DNA from: CAZMXP01 sp964570285
GTDB lineage: Bacteria; Planctomycetota; PLA2
NCBI GenBank assembly: GCA_964570285.1
Contig: CAZMXP010000024.1
Location: forward strand, 5,690-69,689
Direction: 5' to 3'
DNA length: 64,000 nucleotides
In this document: positions 8,858 through 17,247 of the stretch, one piece after another
Layout: the number at the start of each line of letters is the position of its first letter
Numbering within the stretch: position 1 is the first letter of the stretch
Position numbers and translations under genes: made by a program
The notes under the pieces: model-generated
Told to the model about the DNA's origin: nothing
Seen by the model: the letters and a program-made list of their open reading frames with translations, nothing else
Databases searched by the model: none

Positions 8858-11596
8858 TCACTTGGAAGCCCGGGCGAGCGATCCGCCTCTCGCCCGTTCG
8901 AGGGCGAGGCGGGCCGCCTCGGCGACGGGCTCGCGGACCGACTTCGACAGCGTCTCGAGAGTGCCCATCGCAAAAGTCAGATCCGGCGGGCAACCCCGCC
9001 CGGCCAGCGTCCCCCGCTCATAGCGGACTTCGCCGAGCAGCGCGAGGATCGCCATCGCGGTCGCGTAGGCGCGGCCGCCCTCGCGGCTCCACGCGTCGCA
9101 GGGCGGCCATGATCCCGCCTCGGGTCCCGTCGCGATGCGCATCTCGCCGAGCAGCACGCGCTCCAGCATGCCGCGCCAGACCGAGTGGGCGCGCGCGTCG
9201 GACTGCGCGAGCACGGCGCTGCTCCATGCCCACTCGTGATAGTCGGCGCGCTCGGCCATCGGCCAAGCCGAAGCGAGGCGACTCCACCCCTTCGCGCGGA
9301 GGTCGGGGCTGAGCGTCACCACCGGCATCAGCAGGTCCGCGAGCTGGAGCGCGGCGCTCGACTCCCTGAGGAACTCGGGCGAGAGGACGCTTTCGGGAAG
9401 CGAGCGCGGTGCGTAGGTGCCACGGTAGCTGCCGTGCCCCGTCTTCGGGTCGACGGCGCGGGTCAGCCAGCTTCGCGCCCCCTCATAGGCATCCGGATCG
9501 ACGACGACGCCGCCCAGGTCGCAGGTGCGCAGCGCCGAGAGCACCCAGGCGGTCACGTGGGTATCGTTCTCCCCGTCCCGCGGCGTATAGCGCCAGGCTA
9601 GATAGGGGTTCCGCATGAGGCAGAGGTCGATCGCAGCCCCCCGGAGGCCGCGGTCGTCCTCCGGCCTCCCGCGCACGGCCCACGCCTCGGCGAGCGCCGC
9701 GACGCCGACGGCGTACTCGAGGACCGGCTTCGACCACGGTTCCTCGGCTCGCTGCCGCACCTCGGGGATCTGGTGGCGCAAGAAGGCGAGTCCGCGCGCG
9801 ATCACGGCTTCATGCGGGTCGCCGCCTCCGGTTTCCGCGGGCCCCCGCGCCAGGAAGGCGAGCAGCACGAGCCCGGTCCTGCCGACGCGATAGCGGGAGC
9901 CTTCGGGCCCGTCGCCGTCCCACCATCCGATCGCGCTGCCCGCCCCGTCGCAGGACTGCGACTGGGCGAGGTAGGCGAGGCCGGCCTCGACCGCCTCGCG
10001 GAGTTCGGGCTTTTGCGCCTGCCACCGCCTCGGGCGACCACGGAGCGCGCCGCCGGACGAGGCGAGCAGGTTCCCGATGGCTTCGATGGTCGGGAGTCGT
10101 ACCGCCTCGGGTTGATCCTCCGCCTGCGCGATCTGGCCGAGTTCGAGCAGGAAGGCGCTCCCCCGCGGCCCGCACTGCCCGAGCAGCCGCGCGGCCGCCG
10201 CTCTCACCCCCTCGGGCACCCCCGCACTCTTCAGAACCGGGAGGATCGTGAGCAGGCTCGCCTCCTCGGGAAGGCCGTATCTCCACGCGGCGAACGCCGC
10301 GAGCAGTCGCTCCAGAGCATCACTCGAGCCGAGGGGTGCGGCCAAGGCGCTGCGCATCGGAAGGGGCTCAAGCTCGAGCGAGGCGATGCTCTCCAGCGCC
10401 GCGAGGCGGACCTCGCGGGCTTCGTCCGCGAGTGCGGCCGCGAGCGCGGGCCCGTGGCGCCGCGCGAGGGAAGGCTCCGCGCGTCGCAGCGACAACAGCG
10501 CGGTCCGGCGCACCTCCGGGGATGCGTCCCGCAGCAGTCCGGCCAGCGCGTCCGTGTGCGACGCCTCGAAGATCGAGAAGCGCACATCGGCGAGAACCTG
10601 CGCGATCAGGCGACGGGCCTCCGCCGAGGCGCCCGACAGGCCGGCGAGCAGCCCGGCGGAGACGCGGTCCCGCATCGCGAGGAGGGCCGCCCGCACCGCC
10701 TCGCGGCGGACGCGCTCGGGGCTCTTCAACTCCTCCTCCAGCACGGGGAAGCTCGCCTTGCCGAAGTTCGCGACGGCTCCCGCCGCGGCCTCTCGAACCT
10801 CGACGGAGGGGTCGCCGAAGAGACGCGCCATCTCCGCCAGCGCCTCGACCGGGATCGTGCAACGGCCGAGAGCCTCCGCGGACCAGCGACGCACGGGAGC
10901 TTCCGGATCCTCGAGTGCGAGGCGGAGCAGCGGCACCGCCCCGCCCGGGGCCGCCCCGCTGCGGGCGAGCGCCCGGGCGGCGATCGTGCGCTCGAGCGCG
11001 CCCCCGTCGCGCAGGCGAGTGCCGAGCGGGGCATGCGCGAGCGCGCCGAATCCGCCCAGCAGCGTCGAAAGCTCGTCCGCGACGTCGGCGTTCTGCGTGC
11101 GGGCGGCGAGCTTGAGCGCGAGGTCGAGGGCGACGCTGCCCGCCTTGCAGAGGATCGGATGGAGCGAGTAGCGGTGGACCCCGGGCTCGCGCTCCAGCAC
11201 CTCGAGGAGCCGCTGCGCACGCTGCGCCGTCGTGACGACGGGTCGGATGCGATCGTAGTCGCCCAGGATCACCGCGCAGCCCCAGCGGACCTCGCTGCTC
11301 TTCGACTTGAGCCCGGTGATGACCGCGTCCGTCGCCCCCGGTCCGATGGCGCTCAGGGCCTCCCTCGCCCGCTCCCGCACGACCGGGTCCTTGTCCCCGA
11401 GCGCGCGCACGAGGCCGCTCGCGCCCGCCGGGCCGCACTCGGCGAGTTCCTGGGCGGCGCTCGCCCGCGTCGTGGCATCCCCCGAGCCGAGCAGTTGGAG
11501 CAGCCGTCGCGTGCGCGCCTCGCTGCTCTCCTGGCCGGATGCGGCGAGCGCGATCGCGAGCAGCGCCGCGGAGCAGAGGCCGAAATCTCGCAACAC
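8858..11596 (-). CDS. Secreted HEAT-repeat plus alpha-toroid (prenyltransferase/squalene-cyclase-like) protein
   Basis: About 912 aa from GTG 11596, or 911 from TTG 11593, which is better spaced from GGGAG. A short signal peptide (LCSAALLAIALAASGQ) opens the protein. Residues about 25-560 are HEAT-like helical repeats, recognisable from repeated D..V R..A..AL phrases (DKDPVVRERAREALSAIG, DASPEVRRTALLSLRRAEP). Residues about 590-910 look like an alpha-alpha toroid as in prenyltransferase/squalene-cyclase-like domains (LRYLAQSQS-type helices, GLVLLAFLARG, THVTAWVLSAL). No DxDD or other cyclase catalytic motif is seen, so a binding or scaffold role is more likely than terpene chemistry. A related toroid gene lies at 17244-18662. 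The upstream space to the rhomboid gene is only 51 bp. Confidence 0.8.
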   Translation of the reverse strand: MLRDFGLCSAALLAIALAASGQESSEARTRRLLQLLGSGDATTRASAAQELAECGPAGASGLVRALGDKDPVVRERAREALSAIGPGATDAVITGLKSKSSEVRWGCAVILGDYDRIRPVVTTAQRAQRLLEVLEREPGVHRYSLHPILCKAGSVALDLALKLAARTQNADVADELSTLLGGFGALAHAPLGTRLRDGGALERTIAARALARSGAAPGGAVPLLRLALEDPEAPVRRWSAEALGRCTIPVEALAEMARLFGDPSVEVREAAAGAVANFGKASFPVLEEELKSPERVRREAVRAALLAMRDRVSAGLLAGLSGASAEARRLIAQVLADVRFSIFEASHTDALAGLLRDASPEVRRTALLSLRRAEPSLARRHGPALAAALADEAREVRLAALESIASLELEPLPMRSALAAPLGSSDALERLLAAFAAWRYGLPEEASLLTILPVLKSAGVPEGVRAAAARLLGQCGPRGSAFLLELGQIAQAEDQPEAVRLPTIEAIGNLLASSGGALRGRPRRWQAQKPELREAVEAGLAYLAQSQSCDGAGSAIGWWDGDGPEGSRYRVGRTGLVLLAFLARGPAETGGGDPHEAVIARGLAFLRHQIPEVRQRAEEPWSKPVLEYAVGVAALAEAWAVRGRPEDDRGLRGAAIDLCLMRNPYLAWRYTPRDGENDTHVTAWVLSALRTCDLGGVVVDPDAYEGARSWLTRAVDPKTGHGSYRGTYAPRSLPESVLSPEFLRESSAALQLADLLMPVVTLSPDLRAKGWSRLASAWPMAERADYHEWAWSSAVLAQSDARAHSVWRGMLERVLLGEMRIATGPEAGSWPPCDAWSREGGRAYATAMAILALLGEVRYERGTLAGRGCPPDLTFAMGTLETLSKSVREPVAEAARLALERARGGSLARASK

Positions 11597-11647
11597 GACT
11601 CCCGGAGGGTTGGAGGATTCTACCGCCCCGGCGACAATCGCCCCGCC

Positions 11648-12799
11648 GTGTTCGTCGTCCTGCCCTACCGGTCCGACACCGTCGCGCGGGCGTTTCCGTT
11701 CGCGACCGTGGCCCTGATCGCGGGCAATGTCGCCGTCGCCACGCTGCTCGGCTTTCCTGGGTCGGCGACCCTCGTCGAGGGCGCGGCGGCACCCTGGATC
11801 GACTCGTGGGTGCTGCGCTTCGGGCACTTCAACCCGGTCACGTGGATCTCGTGCGCCTTCGCGCACGGCGGGTGGATGCATCTCGTCGGGAACATGGTCT
11901 TCCTGTGGTCGTTCGGATTCCTCGTCGAGGGCATGCTCGGGTGGCAGCGCTTCCTCGCCGTCTATGCCGCACTGGCGGTCGCGGTCTCCGCCGTGGTCCA
12001 GATCCTGATGCTCGGCGCCGAGGAGGGGGGGGCCATCGGAGCCTCCGGGGCGATCATGGGGCTGCTTGCGATCGCCGCGCTCTGGGCGCCGCGCAACACG
12101 CTCAGCCTCTTCGTCTGGATCGGCCCCCTCGTGCGCACCGGCGCCGAGATGGAGGTCTTCCGCTTCTGCGCCATCTGGCTCGGACTAGACCTGTTCTTTC
12201 TTCTCTTGCAAGGGTTCAGCATGAGCGGCTCGCTCGCGCACCTGCTCGGCGCGGGCGCCGGAGTCGCCGCCGCGGTACTGATGCTGAAGCGCAAGTGGAT
12301 CGACACGGAGGGATGGGACTACTTCTCGCTCCGCGTCCGCGATCCCCGGGTCGCCCGCGGCGTGCCCCTCCCGCTGCCGCCGCCGCCGGCCCCCGCACCC
12401 CCCCCGCATCGCGACCCGCGGGTGGCGGCGCTCGTCGCGCTGCGCGACGCCCTCGACGCAGGGGACGCCGGGAGAGCCTACGCGGCCTACGAGAGCGGCG
12501 CGCGAGCGTCATCGCCCGCGTGGTTGCCCGAGCGCGAACGCGAGGAACTGCTCGACCTGCTCGGGTCCCGCGGGCAGACGGAGCGGCTGATCTCGCTGCT
12601 CGAGGTGAAACTCGCCGCGCGTCCGCCCGACGAGGCGGCGGTACGCCTGACCCTGGCGGAGCGTCTGCTCGATGCGGGGCGTCCGGGGCGCGCGCGAGAG
12701 GTGATGGCCGGGATCGACGCCACGGAATCCGCGCGCAGCGCGGCAATTCGCCGGCGGATCGACGCAAGTCGCAAGCCGGGGGGGCTGGAGCTCGAGTAG
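11648..12799 (+). CDS. Rhomboid-family intramembrane serine protease with a TPR-like tail
   Basis: 383 aa from GTG 11648. Six or so membrane segments fill residues 15-213. The catalytic set is complete: the HxxxN motif HLVGN with Asn near 82, the GASG motif with Ser near 133, and His near 198 in LAHLLGAGAG. A Pro-rich linker (about 240-260) leads to a cytoplasmic C-terminal region of about 120 residues made of helical pairs that resemble TPR repeats (RDALDAGDAGRAYAAY, LAERLLDAGRPGRAREVM). Rhomboids cleave membrane proteins inside or near the membrane; the substrate is unknown. It is divergent from the HEAT-toroid gene, with 51 bp between starts. Confidence 0.9.
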   Translation: MFVVLPYRSDTVARAFPFATVALIAGNVAVATLLGFPGSATLVEGAAAPWIDSWVLRFGHFNPVTWISCAFAHGGWMHLVGNMVFLWSFGFLVEGMLGWQRFLAVYAALAVAVSAVVQILMLGAEEGGAIGASGAIMGLLAIAALWAPRNTLSLFVWIGPLVRTGAEMEVFRFCAIWLGLDLFFLLLQGFSMSGSLAHLLGAGAGVAAAVLMLKRKWIDTEGWDYFSLRVRDPRVARGVPLPLPPPPAPAPPPHRDPRVAALVALRDALDAGDAGRAYAAYESGARASSPAWLPEREREELLDLLGSRGQTERLISLLEVKLAARPPDEAAVRLTLAERLLDAGRPGRAREVMAGIDATESARSAAIRRRIDASRKPGGLELE

Positions 12800-12834
12800 C
12801 CGGGACGGTCGGACGGCGCCGCTACACTCGCGCG

Positions 12835-12981
12835 ATGGAGATGTTCACGACCGCCCTGTTCAGCGCCATGCTGGTGCCCCTGATGTTGATCGGCGCCGTG
12901 CCGCTCTTCATCTACGGCGCGGTCTACCTGATCAGTTCGCTGCGCATGGCGCGCGCCGTCGGGGGGGGCTCGGGGGCCTGA
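12835..12981 (+). CDS. Small single-span membrane protein, unknown
   Basis: 48 aa starting at the ATG at 12835, 35 bases after the rhomboid stop, same strand. One hydrophobic segment covers about residues 7-35 and is followed by the basic RMAR and a Gly-rich tail. Nothing identifies a function. The coding case is the clean ATG, the membrane helix and the position directly behind the rhomboid gene; length alone would not support it. Confidence 0.5.
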   Translation: MEMFTTALFSAMLVPLMLIGAVPLFIYGAVYLISSLRMARAVGGGSGA

Positions 12982-13001
12982 GAGCGGGCGCGTTCGCCGC
13001 G

Positions 13002-15953
13002 CTACTCGCCGAGCCCCCAGAGTTGCCACGCCGCCCAGTAGCAGGGGTGGTGCCACTGCGGTTGCGCCGCGACGGACTCCTGCGCCTGCTTCAGGGTCGC
13101 CGCCGCCCCCGCGCCCCCCTTCCATCGCCTGTAGAAGTCCGTCATCAGCGCGCGGGTCGCCTCGTCATCGACCTTCCACAGCGACGCGATCACGCGCGGG
13201 CTGCCCGCCAGCATGAACGCGCGCGCGAGGCCGACGACCCCTTCGGACTTGTAGAGCCGGCCGCGCGCGGTCTCGCAGCCGGAGAGCACGACCAGTTGCG
13301 CGGGCACGCGCAGGCGGCAGAGGTCGAGCGCGGTCAGCAGGCCGTCCGCATCGTCGCCGGGCGAGAGGGCGAGCCACGGGAAGGGGGCGCTGGAGCCGTG
13401 GCATGCGAGGTGGACCGCGCGCCAACGCTCCCGCGAGGCGATCTGGCGCACAAGGCCGCCTTCGCTCGCGTCCTTTCCCAGCAGCACGACGTCGCCGACC
13501 GCGCGCGCTTCGTCGCGGCTTCCGGGCAGACGGGCGAGGCGCGGCAGGCCGGGCAGCGCTGTCCCGGAGGTGTCGTAGTCGGGGTCGCCGACCGCGAGCA
13601 CGCCGGTGCCCGCGGGATCGCCGGCCGAGCGGAGCAGCCGGAGCGTCGTCCCCGAGGGCGTCATGACGACCTCGTGGCCGGGGAAGAGCAGGCAGAAGGG
13701 GACGAACGAGAGCGACTTGTAGGGCGAGATCAGCACGCGCCGGATCCTCGACGAGAGTGCGAGCGGCTTCGCGACGAGGTCGCGCAGCCGCGCGGTCGCC
13801 GGGGTCGGGTCGGTCGACGCCGCCGGCGTGCCCAGCGCGGCGCAGGCAGCGTCGATCGCGTCGACCTTGCCGAGCATCAGGCGGCTCGCCCCCCGCGAGG
13901 TGACTACGAGGACGATCGCGAACGGCGGCGTGTGGAAGTAGAGCAGCAGCGCCTCGTCGGGCGCGAGCGAGGCCTGCATCTCCTCGAGCCCCACGACGTC
14001 GGGGTAGACCAGCGAGGCGGCCTCCTTCTGCTCGCGTTGGATCTGCCGCACGGCCTCCTCGCGATTGCGCCGAGCTTCGGCGAGTTCCGCCTTCCGCTGG
14101 CGCAGCGTCGCGAGGTCGTCGCCCGCCTCCCGGTAGGCCGCCGCGGCCCGCGCCTCCGCCTCGCGGGCGCGGGCCTCGTCGGAGAGCGCCTTCGGTGCAA
14201 GCACCGCATTGCGAAGCGCCTCGGCACCGCCGAGCCCTTCGATCAGTGCCGCCGCGCGGCCTGTTTCGAGGAAGAGCGCGAGGTCTTCGAGGCGCCCCAG
14301 TTCGGAGGCGGCGCAGGCGCCCGCCTGGAAGACCGGGTGGTGCGAGTCGCCCGCGCGCGCGCGCTCCTCGTCGGCGAGCCCGCGCATCAGGAAGGGGATC
14401 TCCGCGACCGTCTCGCGCGCGATCGCGATGACACGGGGGAAGTCCCTGGTCGCGAGCAGCGACTCGGCCAGCCCCGTCTTCGCGCGGACGAGCAGCGCGC
14501 GCGAGCCGGTCGCCTCCGCGATCGCGACCGCCTCGCGCCGGAGCGCGAGGGCGCGCTCGTGCTTGCCCTGCTGCTGCAGCGCGTGCGCGAGGATCTCCAT
14601 CCCCTCCGCACGCCGCTCGGCCTCGTTCATGCGGCCGAAGAGGTCGATGGCCTCCTCGAAGTGGCGGACCGCCTCCGCCTGTTCGCCGCTTTCGAGGAGC
14701 GCGTGCCCGATCGCCTCGAGCGCGGCGCCGACGCCGGGCAGGTCGCCCATCTCGCGGCTGAGCCGAAGCGCCTCGCGATAGTGCCTCAGCCCCTCGTCGC
14801 GGCGGCCGAGACGCGCGCAGGCGACCCCGAGGTTGTGCTCGGAGACGGAAAGGAGCGGTCTCACGTCGGCCTTGCGCAGCAGCGCGTCGGCCCTCTCGAA
14901 GCAGCGCAGCGCCTCCTCGTCGTCGCCCAGCCGCTGGTGCACGTTCGCCAGATCGCCCAGCGCTGAGGCGATCCCGCGCGGGTCGCCGAGTCTCTCCTCG
15001 ATCGCGAGCGACCGCCGCTGACAGCGGTAGGCCGCGGCGAGATCCCCCATCCGCAGCCGTGCCGCCCCGAGCACGCCCAGCGCGACCGCCTGCCGCGGCT
15101 CGTCGTGAAGGCGCTCGGCGATCCCAAGCGCCTCCGATGCGCAGGCGACCGCGCCCGCGAACTCGCCGAGCTGCGAGAGGACGATCGCGCGGTTGCAGAG
15201 GCAGCGCTCGATGGACGTCTCGTCGCCCCGCGCCCGGTAGAGGGCCGTAGCGCGCTCATTCACGGGCAGCGCCTCGCGATGGCGGCCCGTCTCGGTGAGA
15301 ACGGCCGAGAGGTTTCTTAGCGCCTCCGCCAGCGCCTCCTCGTCGCCGCGCATCTCGAGCATCGGCACGACCCTCTCGAAGTGCGGAAGAGCGCGCGGGT
15401 ACTGCCCGGCCTGGCTCAGCACGAAGCCCGCCTTGCCGAGCGCATCGCTCGCCTGCGCGAGCCAGCCGAGGTCGAGCGCGAGCCTCGCACACCTCTCGAA
15501 AGCCTCCGCGCTCTCCTCCGGCCGCCCCACTTCGAAGAGGATCCGTCCGCGGAGGAACTCGATCCTCGCCGCAAAGAGGGCGCTGCCGCTTCCCGGGGGC
15601 GGATAGCGCGCGAGCGCCTCCTCGCCGCGCCCTTCGCGCCAGGCCGCGACCGCTTCGCTGTAGGCGCGCCGCACCTCGGGCGGCGTGACCTGCTCGCGCA
15701 GGGCGGCGAGCGCGGCCGGAAGCGCCTCCACGTCCTTGCGCGGCGCCGCGCGCGCGAAGCGGAGCGCGAGGTCGTGCCGGCCGAGCGCCAGCAGTTCGTC
15801 CGCGACAGCCCAGGGGTCGGGGGAGTCGCGCGCGGCGAGTTCGCGCAACGCCGCATCGTCCTTCGCGGCGACGACCTCAGCCGCCGCCTGCTCCGCGGTG
15901 GGAACGTTCTGCGCGAGTAGAAGGATAGCCAGCTTGATCGCGGACGCCGTCAT
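13002..15953 (-). CDS. TPR-repeat CHAT-domain protein (caspase-like protease fold)
   Basis: 983 aa from ATG 15953, which has AGGA 4 bases upstream; a GTG at 15986 would add 11 residues but lacks a site. A short hydrophobic N-terminus (IKLAILLLAQ) may be a signal peptide. Residues about 100-520 are tandem TPR repeats with regular A..Y/L..AL..E phrases (AAYRCQRRSLAIEERLG, EALRCFERADALLRKA). A coiled-coil linker near 600-640 follows. The C-terminal 330 residues are a CHAT domain (TPR and Haem-associated, a clan CD peptidase relative). The catalytic pair is present: His in HLACHG and Cys in LSGCETARG. It is therefore predicted to be an active cysteine protease gated by TPR partners. No dedicated substrate gene is recognised nearby. 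Confidence 0.88.
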   Translation of the reverse strand: MTASAIKLAILLLAQNVPTAEQAAAEVVAAKDDAALRELAARDSPDPWAVADELLALGRHDLALRFARAAPRKDVEALPAALAALREQVTPPEVRRAYSEAVAAWREGRGEEALARYPPPGSGSALFAARIEFLRGRILFEVGRPEESAEAFERCARLALDLGWLAQASDALGKAGFVLSQAGQYPRALPHFERVVPMLEMRGDEEALAEALRNLSAVLTETGRHREALPVNERATALYRARGDETSIERCLCNRAIVLSQLGEFAGAVACASEALGIAERLHDEPRQAVALGVLGAARLRMGDLAAAYRCQRRSLAIEERLGDPRGIASALGDLANVHQRLGDDEEALRCFERADALLRKADVRPLLSVSEHNLGVACARLGRRDEGLRHYREALRLSREMGDLPGVGAALEAIGHALLESGEQAEAVRHFEEAIDLFGRMNEAERRAEGMEILAHALQQQGKHERALALRREAVAIAEATGSRALLVRAKTGLAESLLATRDFPRVIAIARETVAEIPFLMRGLADEERARAGDSHHPVFQAGACAASELGRLEDLALFLETGRAAALIEGLGGAEALRNAVLAPKALSDEARAREAEARAAAAYREAGDDLATLRQRKAELAEARRNREEAVRQIQREQKEAASLVYPDVVGLEEMQASLAPDEALLLYFHTPPFAIVLVVTSRGASRLMLGKVDAIDAACAALGTPAASTDPTPATARLRDLVAKPLALSSRIRRVLISPYKSLSFVPFCLLFPGHEVVMTPSGTTLRLLRSAGDPAGTGVLAVGDPDYDTSGTALPGLPRLARLPGSRDEARAVGDVVLLGKDASEGGLVRQIASRERWRAVHLACHGSSAPFPWLALSPGDDADGLLTALDLCRLRVPAQLVVLSGCETARGRLYKSEGVVGLARAFMLAGSPRVIASLWKVDDEATRALMTDFYRRWKGGAGAAATLKQAQESVAAQPQWHHPCYWAAWQLWGLGE

Positions 15954-16500
15954 CCGATCCTGCGCAGGTGCCCGGATCACGGCCACGTGCGCGTGGGCAT
16001 CCTAGCAGTGCACGCTTGGATCGGTGACGCGCCCACGGGCTTCGCCCGCCGGACCGGCGCCGCTGCGGGCACAGACCTTGGCGCGACGGGACCTTCGATC
16101 CTCATGCTGCACCCCCGCAGAGGCTGGCTCAGCCTCTGCGGAGGTGCAGTGAGACGTTCCGGCGGGCTGGGGGCAGCGCGCTCCGTCTGCCCGGCACGCT
16201 GTGATTCCGAGCAGCCCGGCCGGATCCCACAGCCCGCGCTTCCCGAGGCGCCCGTTGTGCCGGTGAACACTGGCGACTCCTGGCGCGCGATGCGAGTGGT
16301 GGAGGGCGTCGTGGCACTCATGCCACACGCTGGACCGTAGGCCGTCGCAAGCGCCGTCGGCTTGTAGAACCTTGCCGCAACCGGTCGCTCGACCAGGACT
16401 TTCGCGAGCCGCCGATCGGGATGGCCGGCACTCCATCGGCCAGCACAGCCGCGACGGGACCCGCTCTCTGCACGGGCCCAGGCGCGCGCGGCCTCGCGTG
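15954..16500. other. 547-bp stretch without a recognisable gene
   Basis: It lies between the CHAT gene start and the 3' end of the DUF5615 gene. All frames give Arg/Ser/Pro/Ala-rich translations typical of antisense or non-coding GC-rich DNA. The only clear structure is the hairpin at 16107-16149. A decayed gene is possible, but I cannot name one. Confidence 0.5.
16107..16149. repeat. Long near-perfect hairpin (20-bp stem, 3-base loop)
   Basis: The left arm from 16107 to 16126 pairs with 16130 to 16149 at 19 of 20 positions, around the loop GCT. The core is GCAGAGGCTG / CAGCCTCTGC. No T-run follows on either strand, so it is not a classical intrinsic terminator. It lies downstream of the DUF433/DUF5615 pair and upstream of the CHAT gene, both on the minus strand. 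Confidence 0.85.
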
Positions 16501-16866
16501 CTACTCCGGTCCCTGGAACTCGCGGATGCGATGCGCGTCGACGATCCACAGGCGGCCCGCGAGGCTCCGGCCGGAGGATGCCGCGAGGACACGGCGGAGC
16601 GCGTGGTCGATGGTGCCCGGCATGAGCGGTTCGGGCAAGCGAAGCACCACGATCCCCCTGAATCGTTCTGGAGGAAACCGCAGAATGCTCGAGAACCCCT
16701 TGTCGAGCGTGACAAGGACGCGCCCCTCCGCTCGGCAGACTTCGATCAGCCTTTCGTCCGAGGAAGCGCAGAGACCCTGCTCGACGACCGTGGCGACGTC
16801 ACAACCTCCGTTCCTGAGCACCTCCATTCCGCGCGCGCCCAGGTTCTCGTCGAGTTTGGCCTTCAC
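16501..16866 (-). CDS. DUF5615 (Mut7-C/PIN-like) putative toxin nuclease
   Basis: 121 aa from GTG 16866. It begins with KLDENLGARG, the hallmark start of DUF5615 PIN-like proteins, and continues with DVATVVEQGL, SSDERLIEVCR, VLVTLDKGFS and GIVVLRLP. The acidic residues of the PIN-like site are present: Asp in LDENL, Asp in SSDERL and Asp in TLDKGF. Such proteins are predicted ribonucleases. The gene starts 13 bases after the DUF433 gene stop, the usual order for this toxin-antitoxin type. Length is normal for the family and the gene looks intact. Confidence 0.87.
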   Translation of the reverse strand: MKAKLDENLGARGMEVLRNGGCDVATVVEQGLCASSDERLIEVCRAEGRVLVTLDKGFSSILRFPPERFRGIVVLRLPEPLMPGTIDHALRRVLAASSGRSLAGRLWIVDAHRIREFQGPE

Positions 16867-16879
16867 GTTGGCCCGTCGC

Positions 16880-17113
16880 TTACGTGGTGTGGACCGTCCG
16901 TTCGCGCGTCATCTCCGACGCATAGGCGACACACGCGTGGATGTCGTCCATCGTGAGTTGCGGATACTGCTCGAGGATTTCCTGCGCGCCTGTTCCGGTC
17001 GCGAGAAAGTCGAGGATCAAGGAGACCCAGATGCGGTGACCTCGGATGCACGGCTTGCCGCCGCAGATCGCCGGGTCGATCGAGATCCGCTTGAGCAGTT
17101 CCTCGTGTGTCAC
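16880..17113 (-). CDS. DUF433 putative antitoxin
   Basis: 77 aa from GTG 17113, preceded by GGGAGG seven bases upstream. It shows the DUF433 pattern: RISIDPAICGGKPCIRGHRI, then a helical part with DFLATG, EILEQYP and LTMDDIHACVAYA. DUF433 proteins carry an HTH-like fold and pair with DUF5615/PIN-like partners as antitoxins. It precedes and is co-oriented with the DUF5615 gene. A possible -10 TAGAAT lies about 30 bases upstream. Autoregulation is likely from family behaviour but not shown here. Confidence 0.87.
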   Translation of the reverse strand: MTHEELLKRISIDPAICGGKPCIRGHRIWVSLILDFLATGTGAQEILEQYPQLTMDDIHACVAYASEMTRERTVHTT

Positions 17114-17178
17114 GGAGCAACCTCCCCTCCGATTCTACATCTCATTCGGGCGGCCGGCGCGTGCGCTTGCGGAAGTGC

Positions 17179-17247
17179 CTAGGAGCTTATCCGGGTAATG
17201 GCCTTCAGCCACGCTTCGGGGCCAACCGGACCCGGACAAGCTCCTAG
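17179..17247. repeat. 69-bp palindromic repeat, copy 1, ending in the TAG stop of the toroid gene
   Basis: It runs from CTAG at 17179 to CTAG at 17244-17247. The left arm AGGAGCTTATCCGGGT (17181-17196) pairs with ACCCGGACAAGCTCCT (17230-17245) with one mismatch, and TGGCC/GGCCA pair further in. The TAG stop of the minus-strand gene at 17244 is part of the right arm tip. A second copy lies at 20934-21001 with about 62 of 69 positions alike. Confidence 0.9.

Noticed and set aside
9773..11647. A + strand frame upstream of and in frame with the rhomboid gene, giving a 1008-codon product
   Set aside because: The first 625 codons are antisense to the HEAT-toroid gene and have antisense-like composition; the rhomboid fold starts at the GTG at 11648.
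15977..16715. Minus-strand frames in the gap before the CHAT gene
   Set aside because: No conserved motif and no ribosome-binding site; one frame overlaps the well supported DUF5615 gene.
17179..17247. CTAG at both ends of the 69-bp repeat as a target-site duplication
   Set aside because: CTAG is itself a palindrome and continues the hairpin arms, so it can belong to the element. Copy 2 lacks CTAG at one end. I keep it only as a hypothesis.
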